Assembly (NCBI GenBank): GCA_028641055.1
Contig: CM054060.1
Location: 62,091,371 to 62,155,370 of the forward strand
DNA length: 64,000 bases
Direction: 5' to 3'
Source of the DNA: Alopecurus myosuroides
Lineage: Eukaryota; Streptophyta; Magnoliopsida; Poales; Poaceae
The notes beneath the pieces are model-generated. The model was not told the DNA's origin and searched no databases. It saw only the letters and a program-made list of their open reading frames with translations. Position 1 is the stretch's first letter, and every line of letters begins with the position of its first letter. This document shows positions 1-10,520 of the stretch, one piece after another. A program made the translations under genes and the position numbers.

Positions 1-53
1 ACACAATTTTGACCGTCACCAGCAAGGCAGGAAATCAACATAAACTTTCTTTA

Positions 54-199
54 ACTACTGCGCGTACGACGCTTTCACGTCCGACGTGCGTACGACGCTG
101 GATCCTATGGTATGGTGCGGTTTAGTGGCTTCGACGGACGGATTGATGCAAGTGTCGTACAAATATCGTATGAATTATGTCGTACGTATAGCAACACTC
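54..199. mobile_element. 146-bp MITE-like insertion present only in duplication copy 1
   Basis: Comparison with copy 2 (around 22821) shows these 146 bases are missing there. The segment is flanked by TTA on both sides (51-53 and 200-202), and its ends are imperfectly inverted, both containing CGTACGAC. TTA flanks fit the PIF/Harbinger group, but the terminal repeats are too degenerate for a firm assignment. GCGTACGACGCT occurs twice near the left end. Copy 2 retains TTATTA at the site. Confidence 0.55.
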
Positions 200-969
200 T
201 TATTCTTACTCAAGTGAAACTTTTGGTTCCAGATTTTGAAATTATTCTAGTCAAGCAGCTTGGGTGCTTACATGTGGGTTATTGTTGCTATTTTCCAGGT
301 ATCAACTTTGTGTGTTTGATTACCATGTTGATTTTTTTGTGTGTAGATATCAACCGTATGCTATGAGCAATGTTGTGGTGCATTCCTTTCCGGGACCGGG
401 TCGACTGAGGCGTGGACGGCGAGGATAACATGGTGAGGGTGATGGATGGTCAGGTTTCAGGCCAGGCGCTGCTGAGGCTGAAACCAGCCTTCAACGACAC
501 AGCTGGGTGGCTGAGTAGCTAGAGGCCCACGGATGGTGAACCCTCTACAGTTGAGAGGGCCTCTCCTTCACCTTTGCTGACCTCAACGTCTTGTCCATGT
601 ATGCCTTTTTGCTTAGCTGGCCACAAGATTTCTCCGTTTGTTCTCAATTGGATTCTTATTTGGTGTCCTGATGTGTTCTAATGCATTGCCCATGAAGAGT
701 TGTATAATCTCTGTGTTTTCCCCATGCAGGAATTTGCCTTATATGCAGCAATCTGCGCTCCCATTTCCCCTACATTTTTTTTGGTTCAGAGCTCTGCACC
801 ATAACAGTTCTGCGTCAAGAACTCCACCCAGCTCAGAGCAATGTATGCTTCTCCTAGCATTTAATGATATAGTTTAGTTCATTTCATTTTATTGGGCAGA
901 TATATACTGAAATAGTAGATGTCCGTTGAACTAAAATGTGAATTTTTGATTTCCTATTTATTCAGTCAC

Positions 970-2613
970 CTCAGAGGCAACTACCTGCAAGGGGGCATCC
1001 TGCAAGCAGAGGAGTCACAAGAGGGCTAGTAGGGTATCGATGTCGAGGCTGCTGCCTACGCGCCTTCGTGGTCCAGGTCGGCGTCGAGAAGCTCGTCTCC
1101 CGCAGCAACTACTCAGCCGACCGAAACTGGGACAGATTGGGGATGAAGAGGAGAACCATCCGACCCAGAGGTCCCACCTACTACCCTTCTCTTTTTTTAA
1201 GTCGCCGTAGACTATTGATTCTTGTCTTTAGTCCATACTGAGTTTGGTCCATGCATGGATTATGTAGTGCAGATGGTAGCTATGTGTAGCAGCAGTAGGT
1301 AAAGCATAGTGCAGAGACAGAACCGAGGCATGCATTTTCTAGAATTAATCACACAAAGCATGCATGATGGATGGAGTCAACACCTATGCAATACTTTTTA
1401 TCTTATCATGAGCCCTGTTGCATGTCATATCTATTCCTTTTTTCCGGTATTGGATTCTTGTCTGTTGTCCATACTAGTACTTGAAATATATATGCAGCTT
1501 CATAGTTTGATCTATTTATGCATAGCTACGTATAGAAGCAGTATTGCCTTTCTGTTGAGAGTTAAGTCATACCCTGTTCCTTGTATCGATTTGACTGAAT
1601 CTTGGTGCCACGCCTTTCACCAGGCAGGGATCGGCCCATCGAGGAAGTTGTATGAGTTTCGTGCTCTCAAGATGCTTGCCACCAAGGCCAACTGTAGCAA
1701 CCTTTATGCTGCTGTCCAGGAGCTCATCGACATCAGCATCCAAAGGTATTTCCTTGGTTGTGCTTGAATTGACTGGTATTAATGTAGAAAAACCTGTTGT
1801 GCTTGCTCCCTTGTCTGCTTCTGCCTGTTGGATACCTGTGTTTACAATTGGTGTTGTTGCTGTTTGTGAGTTTGAGGCCTGTGTATAGCAATAATTTCAG
1901 CTATAATAACTTGTGATAATGATGAAATAATATGTCTATTTGCTATTACAAAATAAAACATCTGATAAAAGAGATGGTCACATTTCAACCATTGCAAGAT
2001 TTTACTTGTCCAGTATATCCACATGACAATATATGTCGTTTTCACTTCCTTGCCATCATGGTGGTTGATTCCTTCCATTATGAAAAAATAGTATTTTGAT
2101 TGGGATTTCTAACTGCAAAAAAGAGCTAGATTATATTATATCAAAATAGAGGGCTGTATGAACACAATGGTAAAAGTATCTGTGTACTAAAAGTTAAAAC
2201 TTGAAATATAAAGTGCATCCACGCAGGGCACGTGGGTCCTGCTTAGAAAAGGCTGGGATGGTTATTTATATGTTTAAACTTTGAGATATATGCATGTACT
2301 AGCGGTTTGGTATTCCTTATGTATGTAGTGTTCTCCATTAGTAGTTTTGAGTAATCTCGTATTTCCCTTGATCAAAATCATGCTCCTGTCATCTATGTAT
2401 ATTCACCATTTGTATATCTTTTTCGGTGGAACATTAATATATCGTGTTTGTGCATTGAGTAATTGCTTCTTGCGCCGTGGAGGTGAATCTGTCTTGGTTT
2501 TTTATCGCGCAGGTGATGAATGAGATGAGGTTCTTCAACCAGAGATAGTAACTGGAGTTGTACAAGGAGCAACGAATTTCCGTGGCGCTGATGAAGGGGA
2601 GAAGTGGATGGAG
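970..2613 (+). pseudogene. Exon-like remnants of an unidentified gene (copy 1)
   Basis: Three stretches look like former exons. Around 1035-1175 an open frame contains the peptide SNYSADRNWDRLGMKRR. At 1624-1745 a stretch between CAG and GTATTT encodes GIGPSRKLYEFRALKMLA and more. At 2513-2613, preceded by GCGCAG and followed by GTGAGT, it encodes VMNEMRFFNQR, then TAG TAA, then LELYKEQRISVALMKG. The double stop is present in both duplication copies, so the damage predates the duplication. Splice phases do not join cleanly. I do not recognise the family. It could be a captured gene fragment inside a transposon. Confidence 0.3.
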
Positions 2614-3657
2614 GTGAGTTCACCGTGCCATACGATGGCAGTGTTGGACTTCTTAAACTTCGTGGGTTTAGGTCCCGTTTATGGTTCCTGTCCACTCATA
2701 TTTGTGCTCTGATAACATGGCCTTTAAGCCGTGACCTGCTTGTTTAGGATGCTAAGGGCTACGGTAGCTGGCTTGCCAAAAAGCTAAATAACATGCTTGT
2801 CTTACTGTTTCAAGTTGATAATGGTGCTAATTCTGGGTTCAAATACCTAATGTGAACAATTTTATCTGCGATTATCTACATGCTTTTGTGTGTTCTATTT
2901 CCTCCCCCTTTTTTTTTTGGATTCTGCCTTATAAGAATAGCAAGTTACCTACTCGCTCCTCTATGCTTAGTAGCTTGATTAGAAATATCGTCTCACATGG
3001 TCTAGGATAATCTATTCTTACTTTGAGTTCACTTGTGCCTAGGATTTCCTTTCCTGTACTGATGTAAGTTTTATAATCATGGTAGGCTGTTGTGTGTATG
3101 ATGCATGGCTCAAGGATGGAACAACAAGAAGACGAAGCTATTTCTCCCTGTTTATGAAACAAGAATTTGAATGCCTGGGTGGTTGTAATTTCCATGGACT
3201 CTCTAGGACTGTTATTCTGGCTGTTGTTGGACTATTACTATGTTTTGATTTCTTGATGGTTTAATCCTGTAGTGTTAATCTTTAGTGGAAGTTTGTTGTA
3301 TATCATTTGTTGAGTTTGTCGAGCCAAGGTGACTGATTCAGACTGCTAACAAGAACATATACTAGGGTTTGCTGAACTGAGACAACGTACAGCTTGGATG
3401 CCAACAAGAACAGATACAGCTGCCGAATGTCAGGCTGGAGACGAGGACGACCGAGGCGGCATGTCCCTGGTGTCGAAGTACTTTTTGTACTGTATGAATG
3501 TTCATTGGTATGCATGATAGCATTGATCGCTCTGTGTACCATGGCTACTACAATATCAAATTTTCCTTTTCTTTTCAAAACAGATCGGTGTCAGGTTCAT
3601 GCATGCAACGTTAAAGATTGCCTTTTCTCATTATGTATGTTGTGTACTTATGAAGTA

Positions 3658-3760
3658 CTCCCTCCGTTCCATATTAGATGACTCTCAAATAGATGTATCT
3701 AGTATTAAAATATGTCTAGATACATCTATGTGGGAGTCATCTAATTTAGAACGGAGGGAG
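3658..3760. mobile_element. Stowaway MITE (103 bp)
   Basis: Terminal inverted repeats CTCCCTCCGTTC and GAACGGAGGGAG, TA duplications at 3656-3657 and 3761-3762, and an almost fully self-complementary body (GATGTATCTAG / CTAGATACATC). This is the classic Tc1/mariner-related Stowaway structure of grass genomes; it is non-coding. Confidence 0.95.
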
Positions 3761-3810
3761 TATCTTCTATTTGGCTATAACTTTACACATACTAAAAATG
3801 TCATTATGTA

Positions 3811-3933
3811 CTCCCTCCGTCTCAAATTAATTGTCTCAAAGTTTGACAAAAGTGGATGTATCTAACACTCAATTATGTATAGATACATCCATTTTTGTCA
3901 AAGTTTGAGACAATTAATTTAAGACGGAGGGAG
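3811..3933. mobile_element. Stowaway MITE (123 bp)
   Basis: Begins CTCCCTCCGTCTCAAATTAA after TA (3809-3810) and ends with the inverted TTAAGACGGAGGGAG before TA (3934-3935). The two arms can fold into one long hairpin. It lies only 50 bp from the preceding Stowaway, which belongs to a different subfamily. Confidence 0.95.
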
Positions 3934-4559
3934 TACTTGCAAGAAAACGAGGAAGCAAAATCATGAAAGCCGTCCATCTGCATGCAGATGCAAAAAGAGT
4001 AGTAAGAGAAACTCTCATAGTGCAGAGCGAGACGCTCACTCGTGCATGCTTGGGGTCTTGTACAGGCGTAGGCTACTGGCAACTCACATGGATGAGGCTA
4101 GAGACGCGGCCGTGATGAACGGTATGGTGGATACGGTGAACCCCAGGAGCTGGCGTTCATCTCCACCATCAAGGTCTGGCATAGGTCGTGAAGCATGATG
4201 GATCTGATCTTCCTTGCCACAGGTGGCATAAGGCCCGGATGAGTGTTTGGTCCCTTCCAATGCTAGAATCCCCACTTCACAACGCCGATGGTCATAAACC
4301 AGTTCCTACCACCGAGCTATACGGTGGCGCGAGAACACTTCAGTGGTGGGAGGCCTCGGCCACGACCGTGCCATCGTCGATGCCGTCGTGTTGTCCTTGG
4401 TCGCTCCAAGATTATGTACGACAAGCTTCAACGCTATGAATCGAAAATCGGATGTAGCTGGCCGGTGTATGGTCATCCAAGCTGTACGTTTTCACTGGGT
4501 GTATCCAAGTCATACATCTAGATTCTACTAACACGCACAAACGCTCATGCGTTGATACT

Positions 4560-5850
4560 TTACGATTCATGAAATGTGCCATCAACCTCCATCACTCGCC
4601 GTATTGACTATCATTTCATGCGTGGTGTCGTCGATGCGTCTTATCAGGTTTATGCATGAAATGGTTTCTATTACCTTTCATATCATAAGCGGCGTGGTAG
4701 GATTTCCGAGTGTCCAGAGATTTCTCCATCAATGTCTTTCCCGGAGGTGTAAATAATGCATAGAAGCTCTGTTCAGAGCGATTTTGGAGCCGTCTGAAAG
4801 ATCTCGTGAGTAACGTTTTTCATGACCTGTATCTTGGAGCGTATGCACCGTTGATTTCGTTTCGATGTTTCTTTCCCCCGTTTTTTTGAGGGTATACTAT
4901 ACTGTTTTAGGGTTGTAGCTCAGTGTTTTCCCACCCAAACACTAAACGTGAGGCTTACTTATTTTGTCGAATGAAATAGCATTGCACATCATTTCTGCAT
5001 TTCGCCGTCATCGCGTGTGCTATTCCTTTAAGGATGAAACTGTAGTTGTGATCGATAATTATGTGTGCCATCTCGTCGTCGTGGCAGCATGCTAAGATAC
5101 CTAGGGTGTCTGAACATTCTAGTATCATCGCTTTGTTTCATGAGCCGTAACTATGGCATACAAGCTCTGGTCGAGGTGATTTGTGAGGAATTCGAAATCT
5201 CCAGGGGAGCAACATTTTTCATAAGTTGTAACTCTAGATGTATTCCAGCTCGACTTTTTTGGGGTCACCCTGCCCGGAGAGCTATAGTACACCGTGTATT
5301 TTCGTAAATTGCAGCACTTATCAGTAATGGACTTAGTTATTGTAAGCTAGTAAATAAATGTTGCCTATCATTTCATGCATAGTGCCATCACGCGTTACTT
5401 TAAGGATGAAGTTAAAGATATTATCTATCATCATTTTATGTGTCTTCACGTCGTCGTGGCTACAATATTGGATACCTAGGAAGTACGAATATTTCTATAT
5501 CACTGTTTTAGCTATCGGGGAGTAACGGTTTTTATGACTTAAACCTTCGGTATTATTCCCTGTCAATTGTATTTCAGCGTTTTCCCGCTCAATTTGGGGG
5601 TTATAGTACATTATTTTTTAGTGTTACAGCGCAATGTTTTAGGATTTTCTCACCAAATTCTCGGTGATGGGCTTCTTTATTCTATGCTAACTAATAACTT
5701 CTGCACATCACTTCATGTGCCACGTTTGTCAATATCGTTGCGACACACTATTATCTTAATGAAGAAATTATACCTATTACCTATCATTTTATGTCCCATA
5801 TCGTCACCGTGGCGTCCCAAAATTTTAGCATCTTCTTTTTCCATGAGCCG
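4560..5850 (-). repeat. Inverted cluster of a degenerate ~70-bp repeat (copy 1)
   Basis: On the plus strand the motif TATCATTTCATG or a close variant recurs around 4610, 4675, 4990, 5370, 5430, 5707 and 5785, often followed by GTGCCATC or GTC. Its reverse complement (CATGAAATGATA) is the core of the tandem-like clusters at 14.2, 16.4 and 18.4 kb. No coding potential is convincing here. The long ORF at 5567-6355 has no recognisable protein features. Confidence 0.5.
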
Positions 5851-5859
5851 TCATTGTTG

Positions 5860-6820
5860 CATAAGATCTCAGGTCGTGGCTATTTTCCAACGTTCTAAAG
5901 CCGAAGCCCAGCGCCATTCGCGCTCCAGCGTCCCGACACCACGCCCCAAAGACGTGGCCCGCATAGGCCAACAAAGGCAGATCGGGCCCAGCCGCCATGC
6001 GCGACCACGTGCAGCAGGGCGCGCCCCTTGCGAAGGAGCCACCACCACGGACCTTAACACTGCCACAACGCGACCTCCCTGTGCCGCCACACGCTGCCAC
6101 GCCGTCCGGGAGCACCGCCTCGACGCATGCCAACGGTCCACACGACGAGGCACAGGAGCAAAACTGACCCTGCGTCCGTCGTCGTCGGTGGGAGCTTTTT
6201 GCTCGGCTTCATCCTCCGGCGAAGGCGAAGGGGGGAGGAAGGGCACGGCCCGACGATGGCTAGGGTTTGCCTCCGTTGCCACCCGAGTGGGGGCGCCAGG
6301 GGGGAGCGGACTCCCTGAGACCTGCTACCCCCGTCTCTCTCCGCAAAGGATCTAGCTTGCAATGGTCAAGCGACACAACCAATCTTGCGCTTGCTCGCAC
6401 TACCTCTCTATTTCTCGCTTTAGTATGTGCCTGTTGGGCCCGATCTGGGCCACAGAGCCGCGACATGGGCGTTTGCAAGGAGCGGCCTCATGGCCCCTGT
6501 GTGCGGTTCTGGTGTGTCTTTTGTCGGCGTCCTGCGGGAGTTATGTGACGGTGCTAGAGGGTGGCATGGTGGAGGCCCTAGAACTCACAGGTCTATCCAT
6601 GGAGGTGGCCGCATGCCTGGAGGCGACGGCTTATAGCGAGGTCTGTGTCCGTACGGCCGCGTGGTGGCAAGAGGCGTAACCTCTTTCAGCAGTTGCTACA
6701 GGAGGCGGTCTAGGCCACGAAGGAGCCGATGTCGTGCCCATTGTGATGGAGGCGCATACTAGATCTAGACCCAACCAGGGCCTCATCTAGGTTCGTGGGT
6801 CGGACTGTGTTGCAGCTGTC
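5860..6820. other. GC-rich stretch, no recognisable gene
   Basis: GC rises sharply from about 5870 and overlapping ORFs occur on both strands, as expected from composition alone. None shows a motif or domain I can name. It may be a captured gene segment or the interior of an unclassified DNA transposon. It is duplicated at about 28482-29442 with only a few substitutions. Confidence 0.4.
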
Positions 6821-7671
6821 CGGATGTTATTGTCCGCCGTAAAAGTGCACTAAATACGACAACGTCATCCTTACCGGTGTCCCTTCGTCTTCACCGACGG
6901 TCCAACACAAACCATGCTAAAGATGATGACATCGGGTTCTTGCCATTTTTATGTCGCCGCGGTGTCAAGGAGACAGACAGCGCCCATGTTGCACTCTCGG
7001 CCTCCTCTATCGGTTTCTCTCCCTTTGCGATGCACAAATAGAGTGGATTCGGTCTCCCATCGGCAAACCCTTGAGAGGCGACTCTCTCGCTGCCCTGTCC
7101 TCCTCTGCATATGTGAGGGTGTTGGGAGAGCCCGATTTACTGGATGTGGGTCTAATTTCCCTATTTGTCTTCTAGTGACTAGTAGGGATTCATGGTGACA
7201 TTTTGTTGGTGTTGACGACGATGCCGACGTGCCTTCTTCCAAGCCGGAGCACCTACATGAGCATGCCGACGACATGCATGGTCTACAACGTCAGGAAAGT
7301 ATACCCTAGCAGGTTGGAGACTACGACTCACGGAGGCCAATGTCGCTCGTGCTATATTGGCGGAGAAAATAATTTACATCACATGTACCCAATATGATAA
7401 TAATATTTTGTCATCGTCCAGGATCCATTGAGCCTTTTGCAACACATCACCATTTTTTTTGAAAAGTGCAACACATCACCATTGATCATACGATGTGAGT
7501 CCACGCATGCATGTACGTGCTAGTGCATCAGTTGGCACCCCATGACACCAGGCTTTATTACATAGCATGTGGAAGGAGTGCAACGCAGGCCCATATGTGG
7601 GACGCCGGACGGCCCAAACAGCAAGCAACAATCCGAACCAAAGACAGGAACCATGACTTCCCACTTGTAAT
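6821..7671 (+). repeat. Internal direct repeat, unit 1 of copy 1
   Basis: Starts CGGATGTTATTGTCC and ends at CCCACTTGTAAT. The same block recurs at 8095-8961, about 1.28 kb downstream, with clear divergence. It contains the landmark phrases CTTCACCGACGGTCCAACAC and AGTAGGGATTCATGG. A 421-bp spacer separates the units. No ORF in it is shared intact by both units, so it is probably non-coding transposon sequence. Confidence 0.85.
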
Positions 7672-8094
7672 AGAGTAGCACCCATGTAGAGTAGATTCGT
7701 TCTCTCATCTCCTAACCCGAGGGAGACGAATTTTTTTAGCACACTGCACCGCCTCCCCTCCTCCGCTAGCTAGTAGGTCCCCGCCCTCTCCTCCTCCGCA
7801 GGCTCGCTCTTCCGGCATGAAGAAATGACCCATCTTCTTGTCGTAGTCCATGCGCTAGTAGAAAAGTGGATGCCACACCAGCGTCAGTCACTCTTCCGGA
7901 ATGGATAAATCTAGTCGCTGGTTGGCCCAGAAAGGCCCCGACGCTGGTTATAGTCGTGAGGTGCTTGGTCATTTCTATGGGGGCGATCTCCGTTTTTCTT
8001 CGTTAACTGGCTCAGCCCGGCGGGTGACAATGTCCCTGCGTATGGGTAGCGTCTTCTTCTCTGCTTTGGTATCGTCCATGTCTCCATGATGAAG

Positions 8095-8961
8095 CGGATG
8101 TTATTGTCCACCGTCATGAAAGTGAACTAAAGACGACGACGTCATCCTTACCGGTGTGCCTTCGTCTTCACCGACGGTCCAACACAAACCATGCTAAAGA
8201 TGATGACATCGGTTCTTTCCATTTTTATGTGGCCGCGGTGTCAAGGAGATCGACAACACCCATGTCACACCCTTGGCCTACTCTATCGACCCCTCTCCCT
8301 TTGCAATGCTCAAATAGAGTAGATTCGGTCTCATCGCGAAACCCTAGAGAGGCGACATTCTGAGCACACCACACCGCCAATCCCTCTTCTGTTATTAGGT
8401 CATATGCGAGGGTGTTGGGAGAGCCCCGATTTACTGGATGTGGGTCTAATTTCCCTATTTGTCTTCTAGTGACTAGTAGGGATTCATGGCGACATTTTGT
8501 TGGTGTTGACGATGATGCCGGCGTGCCTTCTTCCAAGCTGGAGCACCTACATGAGTAGGCCAACGACTTGGTCTGTAACGCCAGGCAGGTATACCCTAGC
8601 AGTTTGGAGACTACGACTCACGGAGGCCAATGTCGGTCATGCTCTGTTGGCGGAGAAAATAATTTACATCACATGTCACCTGTATATATACCACATATGA
8701 TAATAATATTATGCCATTATTCAGGATCCATTGAGCCATTTGCAACACATCACCATTGATCATACGTGGAACACATCCGAGAGATATCAGTCCATGCATG
8801 TGCGTGGTAGTGCATCACTTGGCACCACAGAACACTATAGGCTTCATTTACGGTGCATGTGCAAGGAGTGCAAAGCAGGCCCATATGTGGGACGCCGGTC
8901 GGCCCAAACATCAAGCAACAATCTGAAGTAAGGACACGAACCATGACTTCCCACTTGTAAT
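8095..8961 (+). repeat. Internal direct repeat, unit 2 of copy 1
   Basis: Second unit of the repeat at 6821-7671. It has its own substitutions and indels and is immediately followed by the snRNA-promoter-like block at 8967. Each unit resembles its counterpart in the other segmental copy much more than its neighbour, so the local duplication is older than the segmental one. Confidence 0.85.
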
Positions 8962-8966
8962 ATTTA

Positions 8967-9008
8967 GTCCCACCTTGCTTAGCCAAGGAGGTGGAGACCA
9001 GCTTATAA
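8967..9008 (+). promoter_or_regulatory. USE-like plus TATA element (snRNA promoter architecture)
   Basis: GTCCCACCTTG at 8967-8977 matches 9 of 11 positions of the plant snRNA upstream sequence element RTCCCACATCG. TTATAA follows at 9003-9008, leaving a 25-nt gap, close to the spacing of RNA polymerase III-type plant U6/U3 promoters and about one helical turn shorter than that of polymerase II-type snRNA genes. No U6, U3 or other known small RNA can be read downstream, so the product, if any, is unknown. Similar blocks occur in some retrotransposon LTRs, so a degenerate LTR promoter is an alternative. Confidence 0.4.
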
Positions 9009-9057
9009 GGAGGGAATTTTGTTGTCTTCTAGATAGTTGTATTACATAAGCTATACA

Positions 9058-9883
9058 CTAATAGCGCGTGCGCTCGCGTGAATATTCACGACTAGACTTA
9101 TGACTTATTACCTGCCGATACAAGTAGGCAAGTGCAGCACTCCCCCAGCTCCATCCATAATCAAGTATGGTCAACGCTTTAAGCCATATCCATGGAGCGT
9201 TCCTCCCATTGCCGTCAGCAAACATACACCTACTAATAACATACCACATGTACACGCGAGCGTACGTCTTCACCAAGTCGTCATCGGCTCCTTCAGGGCA
9301 AGTTTTGAACTTCTCTATTATCCATGTGTAAGGAGCGCCGGCTGAGACTCTCCCTTTACTCGGGTCAGTAGGCTCCGGTGGAACATCACCAATAAGATCA
9401 AACATCTTCTGACGCCACCCTTCAGAATCGGTGTCCATAGCTACAGGCTTCCCCTCAATAGGAAGAGCAAGGATCATGGAAACATCCTGGAGTGTGACAG
9501 TCATCTCGCCGGTACGAAGGTGGAAACTGTGTGTCTCCGGCCTCCACCGGTCGATGAGAGCGGTAAGTGCAGCCGCGTTGAAGTTTGGGGTAGACCGGCT
9601 AACAAGTTGGATGAAAGGGAGGAGCCCGGCCATCTCGATGTACGGAGTGTACCGCTCATCATACGGCATTTCTTTGTCGCTGGAGACCCCATGATACCGA
9701 ATCTTGAAAGGTTTAAGTTCCTGTAAACATACAAGTTAAATAGTTAGAACATATCCAACACATTTGCTAGAGCACGACATTACAAACATTAAAGTCCACA
9801 AATAATCATCTTACCATCCTCTTCTCCGATATCATATAGGCCCGGTGTTTAACATCATAGAAATCATCGAGTAACCATACCAT
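9058..9883 (-). pseudogene. Plant mobile domain (MAIN-like) protein, 3' end truncated
   Basis: Two exons are readable on minus. Exon 1 (9883-9815) encodes MVWLLDDFYDVKHRAYMISE and ends ATG|GTAAGATG. Exon 2 starts at 9720 after TTTACAG and continues in phase with ELKPFKIRYHGV, then the conserved block AGLLPFIQLVSRSTPNFNAA, LIDRWRPETHSFHLRTGEMT and TLQDVSMILALPIEGKPV. These are hallmarks of the aminotransferase-like plant mobile domain found in MAIN proteins and in MULE/gypsy-associated genes, implicated in silencing or genome stability. The domain normally runs past LAYLYRQ. Here LAYLYRQ is followed by residues from the segmental-duplication block, so the last ~50 nt of the frame are foreign and the C-terminal part is missing. 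The start codon is uncertain. Confidence 0.85.
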
Positions 9884-10345
9884 CCTACATATTCCAAATC
9901 ATTGTGAGTATCCCACAATTTAATTGCACGAAAAATTTCCACACATTTTCATAGCAACAACCAAATAATCTAACATACAAATTTGGTTTCTAAACTAAAA
10001 TAACCTACTAGATTGTTACCAATGTAAACTATAGCTACCCTAATGCTAAAGATAATTCAAACAAGTCATTATTCCATACCAAAATCAAATCCAACTAGAA
10101 ACTAGGGTTTCCACCGAAATTGCTATGTGGAGGCCAAATCTGAGATAATTTGTGGATGAAAAGAGGGGATCGGAGGAGAAATACCTGGGCAAAGCACTTG
10201 AGAAGCAAACCCCTCCACTTCTCCTTCAGATGGGGATGGATTTGAGGAAGATTTACGGAGGGGGAGGAAGAAACGCTGCTGTCTTTTGTGTTCTTGTTCG
10301 GTACTGGAAACAGAGAAGAGGGGCGCCGCGCGCGGCTATAGCGAT

Positions 10346-10515
10346 TCGATGTGTAGCGCCTAAGACTCGGGCGCTACACATGCGGGCTCCGGCCCACCTG
10401 CCAGGCGCCACGCAGGCCGGCTGCTGGCCCCGCAGCGCCACGTATGCAGATGTGTAGCGCCTAGAGCTTGGGCGCTACATAGAAGGGTGTGGCGCCTTGG
10501 TGTTGGGCGCTACAG
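10346..10515. repeat. Three GTAGCGCC...GGCGCTAC palindromes
   Basis: Three short inverted repeats lie upstream of the plant-mobile-domain gene: around 10352-10380 (GTAGCGCC to GGCGCTACAC), 10452-10480 and 10487-10512 (GTGGCGCC to GGCGCTACAG). Each has arms of about 8 bp and a loop of 8-12 nt. Two to four of the flanking bases are conserved between units. I infer a transposon subterminal or promoter element; no protein is encoded here convincingly. Confidence 0.6.
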
Positions 10516-10520
10516 AAAAG

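Larger units (their letters stand above)
1..9108 (+). repeat. Segmental duplication, copy 1 (about 9.1 kb, left end off window)
   Basis: This block is repeated almost base for base at 22774-31729, in the same orientation and about 22.62 kb downstream. By eye I counted roughly 35-40 differences, mostly single substitutions plus short indels (for example AGATC at about 3584-3588 is absent from copy 2). The one large difference is a 146-bp segment at 54-199, absent from copy 2. The right edge is sharp: both copies read GACTAGACTTATGACTTAT and then diverge, copy 1 entering a plant-mobile-domain gene. The left edge lies outside the window. Confidence 0.95.

Noticed and set aside
5567..6355. 262-codon open frame in the duplicated block
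   Set aside because: The first third is AT-rich with no protein character, the rest is low-complexity GC-rich; the same region is open in several frames on both strands. No motif.
9030..9110. U6 or U3 snRNA gene downstream of the USE/TATA element
   Set aside because: The downstream sequence has none of the conserved U6 or U3 motifs; only the promoter-like part can be supported.
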